Shown: piece after piece, positions 14,230 to 24,300 of the stretch
Numbering within the stretch: the first letter of the stretch is position 1
Layout of the letters: each line of letters opens with the position of its first letter
NCBI GenBank assembly: GCA_046728175.1
Contig: JBKPEA010000070.1
Location: 1-35,329, forward strand
Direction: 5' to 3'
Length of the DNA stretch: 35,329 bases
Source: JAFAHS01 sp046728175
GTDB taxonomy: Bacteria > Desulfobacterota > Binatia > Binatales > Binataceae
The notes under the pieces: generated by a model
Databases searched by the model: none
What the model was told of the DNA's origin: nothing
Seen by the model: the letters and a program-made list of their open reading frames with translations, nothing else
Made by a program: the position numbers and the translations under genes

Positions 14230-14363
14230 CGCGAAGCCCGGAACGAGAGTCAGTTTTTCGACCGAGCGATAGGCGCGATAACGTTCGCGAACTCTGAACT
14301 TTGGAGCCCGAGCCGGGCCGAGAACCGCAGCGGGAGAGGAGCGCGGGATAAAACCGGACCACC

Positions 14364-15551
14364 GTGAGTGCATCGCACGTAATTCTCTGCATCAATTGCG
14401 GATCCTCGTCCCTCAAATTCGCTTTGTACCAGCTTGCCGATGATGAGCGGCTGGTGGCCAGCGGCGAAGTGGATCGCATTGGAATCCCGGGCACCAGCAT
14501 CAAGGTGCGCGACGGAAGTGGAGCGATCTTGAGAGACGGGCCGTTTAATCTATCCCGTCTCGACGAGATCATCGGTGCAATTTTCGCGGGGCTGGAGCAG
14601 CTTCACCTGCCGCTGCCAATCGCGGTCGGTCATCGCATCGTCCATGGCGGCCCCGATCACACGGCGCCGGAACTGGTCACGCCGGAAGTGCTCACGGCGT
14701 TGCGCAAGATCGTTCCGTTCGTGCCGTTGCATCTGCCCGGTGCAATTGCGGCGATCGAAGCGATTAGCGCGCGCTTCCCCAAGCTTGCGCAGGTCGTGTG
14801 CTTCGACACCGCGTTTCACCGGACCATGCCCGAAATCGCCGCACGGTTTCCGATGCCGCGCGAGCTCTGGGATGTCGGAGTACGGCGCTACGGCTTTCAT
14901 GGCCTGTCGTACGAATACATCGTGAGCGTTCTGGGCGGGCAGTCGCGGGGCCGCGTGATCATCGCCCATCTCGGCAACGGCGCCAGCCTGGCTGCCGTAC
15001 GCGACGGGAAGTCCGTGGATACGACCATGGGATTCACACCGACTGGCGGCCTCATGATGGGCACCCGCAGCGGCGATCTCGATCCGGGACTCATTCTTTA
15101 TCTGCTCCGCGAGAAAGGGTACGACGCGGAGCAACTCGACGAGGCGGTGAATCGTGCCGCGGGGCTGCTCGGCGTATCCGGGGTCAGCTCCGATATGCGC
15201 ACCCTCAAGGAGTCACGCGATTCGCGTGCGGCGCTGGCCCGCCAGATGTTTGGCTACCACCTGCGCAAGCAGATCGGAGCGATGGCAGCGGTGCTGGAGG
15301 GAATCGACACGCTGGTGTTCACGGGAGGAATCGGCGAACACGACACGGACGTGAGATGGGAAGTGTGCAGGGGACTGCGGCATCTGGGAATCGAAATCGA
15401 CCACGAGGCCAACGCCGCCAACCGAGATCCCATCAGCGGCGCCGGCAGCAGATGCATGGTGCGGGTCATTCCCACCAACGAAGACCTCGTAATCGTCCGC
15501 CACACCCGTGCTCTCATCCGCGGCGCCGAGACCGCACAAGGAGCTTCCTGA
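14364..15551 (+). CDS. ackA: Acetate kinase
   Basis: The 395-residue ASKHA-fold kinase turns acetyl phosphate and ADP into acetate and ATP (reversible). Family signatures are INCGSSSLKFALY (near 9-21), VGHRIVHGG, VCFDTAFHRTMP, HLGNGASLAAVRDGKSVDTTMGFTPTGG and GTRSGDLDPG, and TNEDLVIVRHT at the end. The length is normal. The start is GTG 14364 with no good ribosome site nearby; 134 bases separate it from phosphoketolase without a clear terminator, so both are probably on one message. A universal stress protein gene starts 2 bases after the stop. Confidence 0.97.
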   Translation: MSASHVILCINCGSSSLKFALYQLADDERLVASGEVDRIGIPGTSIKVRDGSGAILRDGPFNLSRLDEIIGAIFAGLEQLHLPLPIAVGHRIVHGGPDHTAPELVTPEVLTALRKIVPFVPLHLPGAIAAIEAISARFPKLAQVVCFDTAFHRTMPEIAARFPMPRELWDVGVRRYGFHGLSYEYIVSVLGGQSRGRVIIAHLGNGASLAAVRDGKSVDTTMGFTPTGGLMMGTRSGDLDPGLILYLLREKGYDAEQLDEAVNRAAGLLGVSGVSSDMRTLKESRDSRAALARQMFGYHLRKQIGAMAAVLEGIDTLVFTGGIGEHDTDVRWEVCRGLRHLGIEIDHEANAANRDPISGAGSRCMVRVIPTNEDLVIVRHTRALIRGAETAQGAS

Positions 15552-15553
15552 GC

Positions 15554-16000
15554 ATGGGTGCACGATGGCGCAGAATCCTGGTGCCGATTCAGTTTTCTCA
15601 GCGCCTGCCGGCCGCCGAACTGGAGCTCGCGCGCGAGATTGCGCGCGCCAACCACGCCAAGATTATGCTGCTGCACGTCGTGCCGCTGTTTCCCGCGGTC
15701 ACGGCGGATGCGGGTCTTGCCGCGCACTACTACCTGAAGGCGCAGGAAAACGCGGAGCTCAGGCTGCGCAAGATGGCAAGGAGCAAGCTTAAAAATTTGC
15801 CCGTCGAGATCGTCGTCGAGGTCAGTGATCCGGGCACTATGATCGTGAAGCAGGCGGCCAAGCTGCGGGCCGACCTGGTGATAATCGCGACCCACGGGCG
15901 CACTGGGATCAAGCGCTACCTGTTGGGCAGTGTCGCAGAGCACCTCGTCGCCCGTTGCCCCTGCCCCCTGCTCACCATTCGCCCGGGAACCGAGCACTGA
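15554..16000 (+). CDS. Universal stress protein UspA family
   Basis: The 148-residue single-domain Usp starts RRILVPIQFSQ, the usual first strand and ADP/ATP-binding loop. HGRTGIKRYLLGSVAEHLV is the G-2x-G-9x-G(S/T) nucleotide-binding pattern, followed by CPCPLLTIRP. It would bind ATP in the cytoplasm and act in stress or energy shortage. The ATG lies 2 bases after the ackA stop, so it is the last gene of the phosphoketolase-acetate kinase operon; Usp genes commonly sit next to fermentative genes. A longer frame from 14798 runs through ackA and is rejected. Confidence 0.92.
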   Translation: MGARWRRILVPIQFSQRLPAAELELAREIARANHAKIMLLHVVPLFPAVTADAGLAAHYYLKAQENAELRLRKMARSKLKNLPVEIVVEVSDPGTMIVKQAAKLRADLVIIATHGRTGIKRYLLGSVAEHLVARCPCPLLTIRPGTEH

Positions 16001-16130
16001 ACGGGACCCTCCCCTGCCGGAGCGTCGGTAGCGCTCGAGCCTTCGCATCCCACCGCGGACTGCGCGGGCGCCGTTGTTCTGTCTGGCGCGTGATGATACG
16101 CAGATCAAAGTTAACCGCGAGACGAGCGCC

Positions 16131-16775
16131 GTGATCAGATCGAACAAACGAACCACCACCCCGGTGAGAACCCGCCGCCCGGCCGAAAAGCGCAAGCGGG
16201 GACGGCGCCCCATTCCGATGCTGCGTCAGCGAATAATCCGCAGCGCCACGGAGCTGTTCGGCGCCAAGGGTTTCGAGCAGGTCCTCACTGATGAAGTCGC
16301 GCTACACGCGGGAGTCGGCAAGGGCAGCGTCTACCGCCAATTTGGCTCCAAGGAGCAGTTGTACGCCGCCACCGTGATCGAAGGCTTCAAGCACCTGTAT
16401 AGTCAGATCGAAGCGGCGCTCGGAGAGGCGCAGTCGGATCGGGAACGGCTCACTGCCATCGTGCGCCACGCGATGACCTATTTCTGGGACCGCCGCCAAT
16501 TCTTCGTCCTGCTGCGCGACCCGACCAAGCTGCCGCGCGCCGAAGAAACCCGCTACCGCACTGAGCGAGGTCGCCTCGCACGGCTGGTCAGCGACTTGCT
16601 GCGCGAGGCCGGCCGCGAGGGCCGCATACGGGCGGACCTCGATTATGGACTGCTCGCGGAATGTCTGCTGGGTATGATGCGCGGCGTGCAGCGCTACCAG
16701 CGTGAAACCGTGCGGCTCGAGGACGCAATCGACGCTATAGTTTCGTTGTTTCTGGACGGCTGCAAACGGGACTGA
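16131..16775 (+). CDS. TetR-family transcriptional regulator
   Basis: The 214-residue protein has an Arg/Lys-rich N-terminal tail (1-30) and then a TetR DNA-binding domain: IIRSATELFGAKGFEQVLTDEVALHAGVGKGSVYRQFGSKEQLYAATV, helix-turn-helix about 52-72. The C-terminal part is the variable ligand domain. The start is probably GTG 16131; an in-frame TTG at 16074 would add 19 residues. It lies 255 bases upstream of, and in the same direction as, a tripartite RND efflux operon, so it is the probable local repressor. A candidate operator dyad lies in the gap. Confidence 0.88.
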   Translation: MIRSNKRTTTPVRTRRPAEKRKRGRRPIPMLRQRIIRSATELFGAKGFEQVLTDEVALHAGVGKGSVYRQFGSKEQLYAATVIEGFKHLYSQIEAALGEAQSDRERLTAIVRHAMTYFWDRRQFFVLLRDPTKLPRAEETRYRTERGRLARLVSDLLREAGREGRIRADLDYGLLAECLLGMMRGVQRYQRETVRLEDAIDAIVSLFLDGCKRD

Positions 16776-16806
16776 CGCGGAGCGGTAAAACGCGCCCGGC
16801 TGGACA

Positions 16807-16826
16807 TGTGGACTCGCGGGTCCACA
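16807..16826. promoter_or_regulatory. Candidate TetR operator upstream of the efflux operon
   Basis: A perfect 7-bp inverted repeat, TGTGGAC-6 nt-GTCCACA, lies 31 bases after the TetR gene and about 205 bases before the adaptor gene. Its size suits a TetR site. A GGCGGT-TT-ACCGCC hairpin at 16901-16914 and a GGTTTAC direct repeat (16894, 16904) follow in the same gap. Binding is inferred. Confidence 0.4.
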
Positions 16827-17030
16827 ATTGAGATGATAGGCAAGGACGTGAACAGCCCGGTCCCTTTCCGGGCGCACTGGTTCAGCGCCAACTGGTTTAC
16901 GGCGGTTTACCGCCGGCACCCCGTGCGTGGCCGCGTGTGTCCGCGAAATCCGCACTTCGCTCCAGTTGAAATCATTCCGGCTCCTGGATCGTCAATATGG
17001 TGATGGGGTGAGAGGGATTGAGATGACACG

Positions 17031-18284
17031 ATGAATTCAGACACCTCCATGACCGACGCCGACCGCCGCCCTGCCACCGCGCGCTTCACGCAAGTCGAGG
17101 GCCTGACTACCCAGCTGAGGGCCATGAGCCGCCGCTGGTGGTTGTGGGCGGGCGCTCCGCTTTTGATCTTCGTGCTGTACCGTCTGGTGACCGGGCTGGG
17201 GCGCAACGGCCAATCGACCGATGCGGCGGCCGCCATTCACAACCAGAGCGTGCCGGTCTCGGCCGCTCCTGCCAAGCGCGGCGATCTTAACCTGTACCTG
17301 ACCGAGATCGGGACGGTGACACCGTTCAAGACCGTCACGGTGCACACGCGAGTCGACGGCGAACTAGTCCGGGTCCTGTTCAAGGAAGGACAGACGGTAA
17401 AAGAAGGGGACCTGCTCGCCGAGATCGATCCGCGGCCCTTCCAGGTACAGCTCACCCAGGCGGAAGGACAGATGGCGCGCGATCGTGCCTCGCTGGTTAA
17501 CGCGCGCAGCCAGCTGGACCGGTACAAGCAACTCTACGCGCAGAATATCGTCGCCAAGCAGGACCTCGACAATCAGCTCTCGCTGGCGGGGCAGTACGAG
17601 GGTGCGGTCAAGAACGATCAGGGCCTCATCGACAGCGCGAAGCTCAATCTCACCTACTCGCAGATAACCGCGCCGATCAGCGGCCGCGTCGGATTGCGCC
17701 TGGTGGACCCGGGCAACATCGTTCACGCCGCCGACACCCAGGGACTGCTGGTCATCACGCAGCTTCAGCCGATCGCCGTGATCTTCAGCATCCCCGAGGA
17801 CGACCTGCCCCGGGTGGAATCCGCGATCAAGGCGACGCCGCAGCTCCCGGTGGAAGCCTACGACCGCAGCCTCAAGACCATGCTGGCGACCGGAACGCTG
17901 CTCACGCTGGACAACCAAATCGATCAGAGCACCGGCACGGTGAAACTCAAGGCCTCGTTTCCCAACGAGGACAACGCGCTGTTTCCCAACCAGTTCGTGA
18001 ATGCGAAGCTGCTGGTCGAAACCAAGCAGGACGCCGTGCTGATTCCGGCCGCAGCAGTGCAGCGCAGCTCGCAAGGCTCTTTTGTTTACGTAGTCAAGCC
18101 CGACCAGACCGTGGATATGCGCATGGTCAAGGTGAGCGCCGCGCAGAATGGAACCGCGGCGATCGAGTCGGGGCTTAATCCGGGGGAATTGGTGGTAGTG
18201 GATGGAACGGACAAACTGCGCCAGGGTAGCCGGGTAAGCGTCCAGCTGGCAGCAAATCCGATCTCGTCCGGAGCCACGCAATGA
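17031..18284 (+). CDS. RND efflux periplasmic adaptor (MdtA-like)
   Basis: The 417-residue membrane-fusion protein has a cytoplasmic N-terminus, one membrane anchor at about 36-54, and then the lipoyl/barrel-sandwich domain (VHTRVDGELVRVLFKEGQTVKEGDLLAEIDPRPFQVQL), an alpha-hairpin of coiled-coil type (about 150-210), the returning lipoyl half SQITAPISGRVGLRLVDPGNIV, and beta-barrel and membrane-proximal domains ending ELVVVDGTDKLRQGSRV. It links inner-membrane pumps to an outer-membrane channel. Its stop overlaps the next pump start (ATGA), and the set adaptor + two different pumps is the MdtABC arrangement. No TolC-like gene is in the window, so the channel must be encoded elsewhere. Confidence 0.94.
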   Translation: MNSDTSMTDADRRPATARFTQVEGLTTQLRAMSRRWWLWAGAPLLIFVLYRLVTGLGRNGQSTDAAAAIHNQSVPVSAAPAKRGDLNLYLTEIGTVTPFKTVTVHTRVDGELVRVLFKEGQTVKEGDLLAEIDPRPFQVQLTQAEGQMARDRASLVNARSQLDRYKQLYAQNIVAKQDLDNQLSLAGQYEGAVKNDQGLIDSAKLNLTYSQITAPISGRVGLRLVDPGNIVHAADTQGLLVITQLQPIAVIFSIPEDDLPRVESAIKATPQLPVEAYDRSLKTMLATGTLLTLDNQIDQSTGTVKLKASFPNEDNALFPNQFVNAKLLVETKQDAVLIPAAAVQRSSQGSFVYVVKPDQTVDMRMVKVSAAQNGTAAIESGLNPGELVVVDGTDKLRQGSRVSVQLAANPISSGATQ

Positions 18285-21200
18285 ATCCGTCGCGGCTCTT
18301 TATCCTGCGGCCGGTCGCAACCACGCTGCTGATGATTGCGATCATGCTGACCGGGCTGGTCGCGTATCTCGAGCTGCCGGTCTCCGCACTTCCGCAGGTC
18401 GACTATCCGACCATCCAGGTGGTGACCTTCTACCCGGGGGCGAGCCCGGACGTGATGGCATCGTCGGTCACGGCACCGCTGGAGCGCCAGTTCGGACAGG
18501 TGCCGGGGCTGAGCCAGATGACCTCCAACAGTTCGTACGGCAGCTCGGTCATCACGCTCCAGTTCACGCTCGATCTGAATATCGATGTGGCGGAACAGGA
18601 AGTGCAGGCAGCGATCAACGCCGCGACGACCTACTTGCCGGCCGACCTGCCCAATCCCCCGGTCTACAGCAAGGTGAATCCCGCTGATGCGCCGATTCTC
18701 ACGCTGGCGTTGACTTCCAAGGAGTTGCCGCTGGCGCAGGTCGAAGACCTCGCCGACACCCGGCTGGCCGAGAAGATCTCGCAGCTGTCGGGTGTCGGGA
18801 TGGTGACGGTCGGCGGCGGGCAGAAGCCCTCGGTGCGCGTGCAGGCGAACCCGGCCGCGCTGGCCGCATATGGAATGACGCTGGAGGACCTGCGCATCGC
18901 AATCAACTCCGCCAACATCGATCAGGCGAAAGGTAATTTCGACGGACCGAGCCAGGCCTACACCATCGGGGCCAACGACCAGCTCTTTACGAGCAAAGAC
19001 TACCGCTCGGTGATAGTCGCCTACCGCAACGGGGCGCCGATCAAGCTGGGCGATGTCGCCAAGGTGGTGGATGGCGCGGAGAACGTGAAGCAGGCGGCGT
19101 GGATGAATCAGACGCGCGCGGTGATTCTCAATATCCAGCGGCAGCCGGGGGCCAACATCATCGCGGTGGTCGATCGGGTCAAGGCGCTGCTGCCGCGCCT
19201 GCAAAGTTCCCTGCCCGCCTCGGTGCAGGTCGCGGTCCTGACCGACCGGACCACCACGATTCGCGCGTCGGTCGCCGACGTTCAGTTCGAGCTGATGCTG
19301 ACCGTCGCGCTGGTGGTCATGGTCATCTTCCTGTTCCTGCGCAATCTGTCGGCGACCATCATCCCCAGCGTCGCGGTCCCGCTTTCGATCGTCGGGACCT
19401 TCGGCATCATGTACCTGCTCGGGTACAGCCTGAACAACCTGACCCTGATGGCCTTGACCATCTCGACCGGCTTCGTGGTCGACGACGCGATCGTGATGAT
19501 CGAGAACATCTCGCGCTTCATCGAGGCGGGCGAGTCTCCGCTCGAAGCCGCGCTCAAGGGCTCCGAGCAGATCGGCTTCACGATCGTGTCGTTAACCGTG
19601 TCGCTGATCGCGGTTTTGATCCCGCTCCTGTTCATGGGCGATATCGTGGGCCGGCTGTTCAGGGAATTCGCAGTCACGCTCGCGGTGACGATTCTGGTCT
19701 CGGCTATCGTCTCGCTGACCCTCACCCCGATGATGTCGGCGCGCCTGCTTTCCTATACTCCGGAAGAGGAGCAGACCTGGTTCTACCACAAGTCGGAGCA
19801 GCTGTTTGCGGATTCAATCGCATTTTACGGCCGGACCCTGCGCTGGGTGCTGGAGCACGAGCGCGGCACCCTGTGGGTGGCGATCGGAACCCTGATGCTG
19901 ACCATCCTGCTCTATATCGTGGTGCCCAAGGGATTCTTTCCGCTGCAGGACACCGGGGTGATCCAGGGGGTTTCCGAAGCGCCGCAGAACATTTCCTTCC
20001 CGGCCATGGTCGAGCGCCAGCAGGAGCTGGCGCGCATCATCCTGCGCGACCCGGCAGTGGAGAGCCTGTCGTCGTTCGCGGGCGTGGACGGTACCAACAC
20101 CACCGTCAACAGCGGCCGCTTTCTGATCAACTTGAAGCCGCTCGAAGAACGGGACAACGCGGCTATCAGCGAGATCATTCACCGCCTGTCGGCGCAGACC
20201 GCAAACGTCAAGGGCATCACCCTGTTTCTGCAGCCGGTGCAGGACCTGACGGTCGAGGACCGCGTCAGCCGGACGCAGTATCAGTACAGCCTCGAGGATC
20301 CCAACGCGGCCGAGCTGGCAACCTGGACCGACAAGCTGGTGAACAAGCTGAAAGCCGTTCCCGCGCTGCAGGATGTCGCGAGCGACCAGCAGAACTCAGG
20401 CCTGCAGGCGCAGCTGGTGATCGACCGGCAGACTGCTTCGCGCCTGGGCATAACCCCGCAGATGATCGACAACACCTTGTACGACGCGTTCGGACAGCGG
20501 CAGATTTCGATCATTTTTACGCAATCCAATCAGTACCACGTCGTGCTCGAGGTTGACCCGGCGTTTCAGAAGAACCCCGCGGCGCTCAACGAAATCTATA
20601 TTCGTTCAGCGACCGGCGGCGAGGTGCCGCTGAGCGCGTTCACCCACTACGAGGAAGGGAATGTGCCGCTGGTGGTGAATCACCAGGGGCAATTTCCGAC
20701 CGTCACCGTCTCGTTCAATCTCGCATTCGGCTACTCGCTGGGCGACGCGGTAGATGCGATCGACACGGTGACGCGGCAGATCGGAATGCCGGAGAGCGTG
20801 CAGGGACAATTCGAGGGAACGGCGCAGGCCTTCCGGGCATCGCTGACCAACGAGCCGCTGCTGATCCTCGCCGCGTTGGTCACCGTGTACATCGTGCTCG
20901 GGGTTCTGTACGAAAGCTACATCCATCCGATCACGATTCTCTCCACGCTGCCGTCCGCAGGGGTCGGTGCCATTCTCGCGCTGATGATCTGCGGCAGCGA
21001 ACTGAATGTCATCGCGCTCATCGGAATCATCCTGCTGATCGGCATCGTCAAGAAAAACGCCATCATGATGATCGACTTTGCGCTGGAAGCGCAGCGCAAG
21101 GACGGCAAACCCGCGCGCGAGGCGATCTTCCAGGCTTGCCTGCTGCGCTTTCGTCCCATCATGATGACCACCATGGCGGCGCTGCTGGGCGGATTGCCGC

Positions 21201-21394
21201 TGGCCCTGGGGACCGGCACCGGATCGGAACTGCGCCGTCCGCTGGGAATCGCGATCGTGGGTGGGTTGCTCCTAAGCCAGGTGCTGACGCTCTACACCAC
21301 GCCGGTTATCTTCCTGGCCTTCGATCGACTCGGCGAGCGGCTCGCCAGCAAGCGCTCGCGCACCTCGCTGGCCGAAGCCCCGGCCGCGCGATGA
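18281..21394 (+). CDS. RND multidrug efflux pump, first subunit (MdtB-like)
   Basis: The 1037-residue inner-membrane pump is of the hydrophobe/amphiphile efflux type. It starts NPSRLFILRPVATTLLMIAIM, with the usual first helix, and has two large periplasmic loops and twelve expected helices. The proton-relay Asp pair is in GFVVDDAIVMIEN (Asp401, Asp402), and the relay Lys is in GIVKKNAIMMIDFALE in the second half. The full-length C-terminus ends after TTPVIFLAFDRL. Its start overlaps the adaptor stop by 4 bases and its stop overlaps the next pump start by 4 bases. By analogy with MdtB/MdtC it probably forms a mixed trimer with the next protein; the substrates are unknown. Confidence 0.95.
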   Translation: MNPSRLFILRPVATTLLMIAIMLTGLVAYLELPVSALPQVDYPTIQVVTFYPGASPDVMASSVTAPLERQFGQVPGLSQMTSNSSYGSSVITLQFTLDLNIDVAEQEVQAAINAATTYLPADLPNPPVYSKVNPADAPILTLALTSKELPLAQVEDLADTRLAEKISQLSGVGMVTVGGGQKPSVRVQANPAALAAYGMTLEDLRIAINSANIDQAKGNFDGPSQAYTIGANDQLFTSKDYRSVIVAYRNGAPIKLGDVAKVVDGAENVKQAAWMNQTRAVILNIQRQPGANIIAVVDRVKALLPRLQSSLPASVQVAVLTDRTTTIRASVADVQFELMLTVALVVMVIFLFLRNLSATIIPSVAVPLSIVGTFGIMYLLGYSLNNLTLMALTISTGFVVDDAIVMIENISRFIEAGESPLEAALKGSEQIGFTIVSLTVSLIAVLIPLLFMGDIVGRLFREFAVTLAVTILVSAIVSLTLTPMMSARLLSYTPEEEQTWFYHKSEQLFADSIAFYGRTLRWVLEHERGTLWVAIGTLMLTILLYIVVPKGFFPLQDTGVIQGVSEAPQNISFPAMVERQQELARIILRDPAVESLSSFAGVDGTNTTVNSGRFLINLKPLEERDNAAISEIIHRLSAQTANVKGITLFLQPVQDLTVEDRVSRTQYQYSLEDPNAAELATWTDKLVNKLKAVPALQDVASDQQNSGLQAQLVIDRQTASRLGITPQMIDNTLYDAFGQRQISIIFTQSNQYHVVLEVDPAFQKNPAALNEIYIRSATGGEVPLSAFTHYEEGNVPLVVNHQGQFPTVTVSFNLAFGYSLGDAVDAIDTVTRQIGMPESVQGQFEGTAQAFRASLTNEPLLILAALVTVYIVLGVLYESYIHPITILSTLPSAGVGAILALMICGSELNVIALIGIILLIGIVKKNAIMMIDFALEAQRKDGKPAREAIFQACLLRFRPIMMTTMAALLGGLPLALGTGTGSELRRPLGIAIVGGLLLSQVLTLYTTPVIFLAFDRLGERLASKRSRTSLAEAPAAR

Positions 21395-24300
21395 TCTCGG
21401 AAACCTTCATACGCCGCCCGGTCGCCACCACCCTGCTGACCATCGCGATCGCGCTTGCGGGTATCGTCGCGTTCCAGCTGCTGCCCGTTTCACCCATACC
21501 GCAGGTGGAATTTCCGACCATCCAGGTACAGGCCCAACTTCCCGGCGCCAGCCCGGAGACGATGGCCTCCTCGGTGGCAACTCCGCTGGAGCGGCAATTC
21601 GGGCGCATCGCGGGCCTCAACCAGCTCACCTCGACCAGTACGCTCGGTAATACCAGCATCGTGCTGCAATTCGACTTGTCGCGAAACATCGACGCGGCCG
21701 CGCGCGATGTGCAGGCGGCGATCAATGCGGCCCGCAGCCAACTCCCCAGCGATCTGCCGGGAAATCCGACCTACCAGAAGGTCAACCCGGCAGATGCGCC
21801 GATCTTGATCCTGGCGCTCAATTCCAAGACCTTGACGCGCGGCAAGATCTACGATGCCGCCTATTCGATCCTCGCGCAGAAACTGTCCCAGATTGTGGGC
21901 GTCGGTCAGGTGTTCGTCGGGGGCAGCGCGTTGCCGGGGGTGCGGGTTGAGCTGAACCCGACGCAGTTGAGCAATCTCGGCATCAGCCTCGAACAGGTGC
22001 GCACCGCGCTCGCCGCTGCGAATACCAACCGGCCCAAGGGCGAGCTGGCGGACGACACCACCGCGCGCAGCTTGAGCACCACCGACCAGCTGCTGACCGC
22101 GGCCGAGTATCAGCCGCTGATCATCCGCTACCAGAACGGCGCCGCGGTCAAGCTTTCCGACGTGGCCGAGGTGCGCGATTCGGTCGAGGACCTGCGCAAC
22201 CTGGGACTGGCGGACGGCACCGCCGGCATCCTACTGGTTATCTTCCGCCAGCCCAACGCCAACATCATCAGCACCGTCGATCGAGTCATGTCCGCACTGC
22301 CATCGCTGATGGCATCGATCTCGCCCGCGATCGACACGACGGTGGTGTTGGATCGCACGGTGACTATCAGGGCCTCGGTGCGGGACGTTGAGATCACGCT
22401 GCTCATCTCGATAACGCTCGTGATCCTGGTGGTGTTCGCTTTTCTGCGCAGCTGGCGCGCCACGCTGATCCCGGGAATCGTGGTGCCGATTTCGCTGATC
22501 GGCACGTTCGGTGTCATGTACCTGTGCGGCTACACGCTGGACAACCTCTCGTTGATGGCGCTCACGATTTCAACCGGCTTCGTGGTCGACGACGCGATCG
22601 TGGTCATCGAGAACATCACCCGCTACCGCGAGATGGGCATGGCACCGCTAGAGGCCGCGATTGAAGGCGCCAGCGGAATCGGCTTTACGGTTATTTCCAT
22701 CAGCATCTCCCTGATCGCGGTATTTATCCCGATCCTGTTAATGGGCGGAATCATCGGCCGCCTGTTCCGCGAGTTCGCGGTCACGCTGTCGGTCGCGATC
22801 GCGGTCTCGCTGGTCATCTCGCTGACCACCACTCCGATGATGTGCGCCCATCTGCTCGGTGAACACGGCGAGAAGCACGGGCCCTGGTACCGGGCAAGCC
22901 AGCGCGGCTTTGACTGGATGCACGAACACTACACGTCGAGCCTCTCATGGGTCCTGGATCATCCACGACTCATGCTCGCGATAACCATCGCCATGGTCGG
23001 CATCAGCGGCTACCTGTACGTGGCAATCCCCAAGGGGTTTTTCCCGCAGCAGGACACCGGCCGCATTCAGGGAGCTGTACAGGCAGACCAGGACACTTCG
23101 TTCCAGGCGCTTACCAGGCACCTGGGCGAGTACGTGAATATCATCTCCAAGGATCCCGCCGTCGACCACATCGTCGCGTTCACGGGCGGCCGCAATGGCA
23201 GCGGCACCAACACGGCCCGGATGTTTATTACGCTCAAGCCTTACAGCCACCGCAAACTGAACGCCGACCAGGTTATTGCCCGGCTCCGCAAGAATGTCGC
23301 GCAGGTCGCCGGCGCGAGTCTTTACCTGCAGGCCAGCCAGGATCTCCAGATCGGTGGGCGAGGGGCGAACGGCCAATACCAGTACACGCTGCAAAGCGAC
23401 GACCTGGGATTGCTCAACCAGTGGGCGCCCAAGCTGCTGCGCAAGATGCGCTCAATGCCGCAACTGGTCGACGTGAGCAGCGATCAGCAGGACGCCGGTC
23501 TGGCCGCCAACCTGGTCGTCGACCGCGACACGGCAGCCCGCCTCGGGCTCACGCAGGCAGCCATCGACAACACGCTCTACGATGCGTTCGGCCAGCGCCA
23601 GGTCTCCACCATGTACACGCCGCTTAACCAGTACCACGTGGTGATGGAGGTGGCGCCCGAGTTCTGGCAGGACCCGGATTCGCTCAACCACATCTTTATG
23701 TCCACCCCGAGCGGACAGTTGGTGAAGCTTGGTACTTTCACCCACTACGCTGCTTCGACCACCGCGCTGGCGGTGAACCACCAGGGGCAGTTCCCCTCGG
23801 TCACCATTTCCTTCAACCTGCAGCCCGGAGTCGCGCTCGGCCAGGCGGTGGACGCAATCGCCGCGGCAGAAAAACAAATCGGTTTACCGTCCAACATCCA
23901 CGGAAATTTCCAGGGCACGGCGCAAGCCTTTCAGGACTCCCTGCGCAACGAGTCGTTGCTGATCCTGGGCGCGCTGGCCGCGGTGTATATCGTGCTCGGC
24001 ATCCTCTACGAAAGTTACGTGCACCCGATCACGATCCTGTCGACGCTGCCTTCGGCGGGGGTGGGCGCGCTGCTCGCCCTGCTGATTTGCCGGGTCGAAC
24101 TCAGCGTAATCGGAATCATCGGGATCATCCTGCTGATCGGCATCGTCAAGAAAAACGCGATCATGATGATCGATTTCGCGTTGGAGGCCGAACGCAAAGA
24201 TGGCAAGAGCTCGCGCGACGCGATTTACCAGGCGTGCGTGCTGCGGTTTCGGCCGATCATGATGACGACCGCGGCGGCTCTGCTGGGCGGCCTGCCGCTC

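Noticed and set aside
14798..15553. Long open frame reading into the universal stress protein
   Set aside because: It is antiphase to ackA, Arg/Gly-rich and has no similarity; only the part from 15554 is a real protein.
19099..20556. 485-codon rightward frame inside the first RND pump
   Set aside because: It is a shifted-frame shadow of the pump gene, rich in Arg/Gly/Ala with no motifs.
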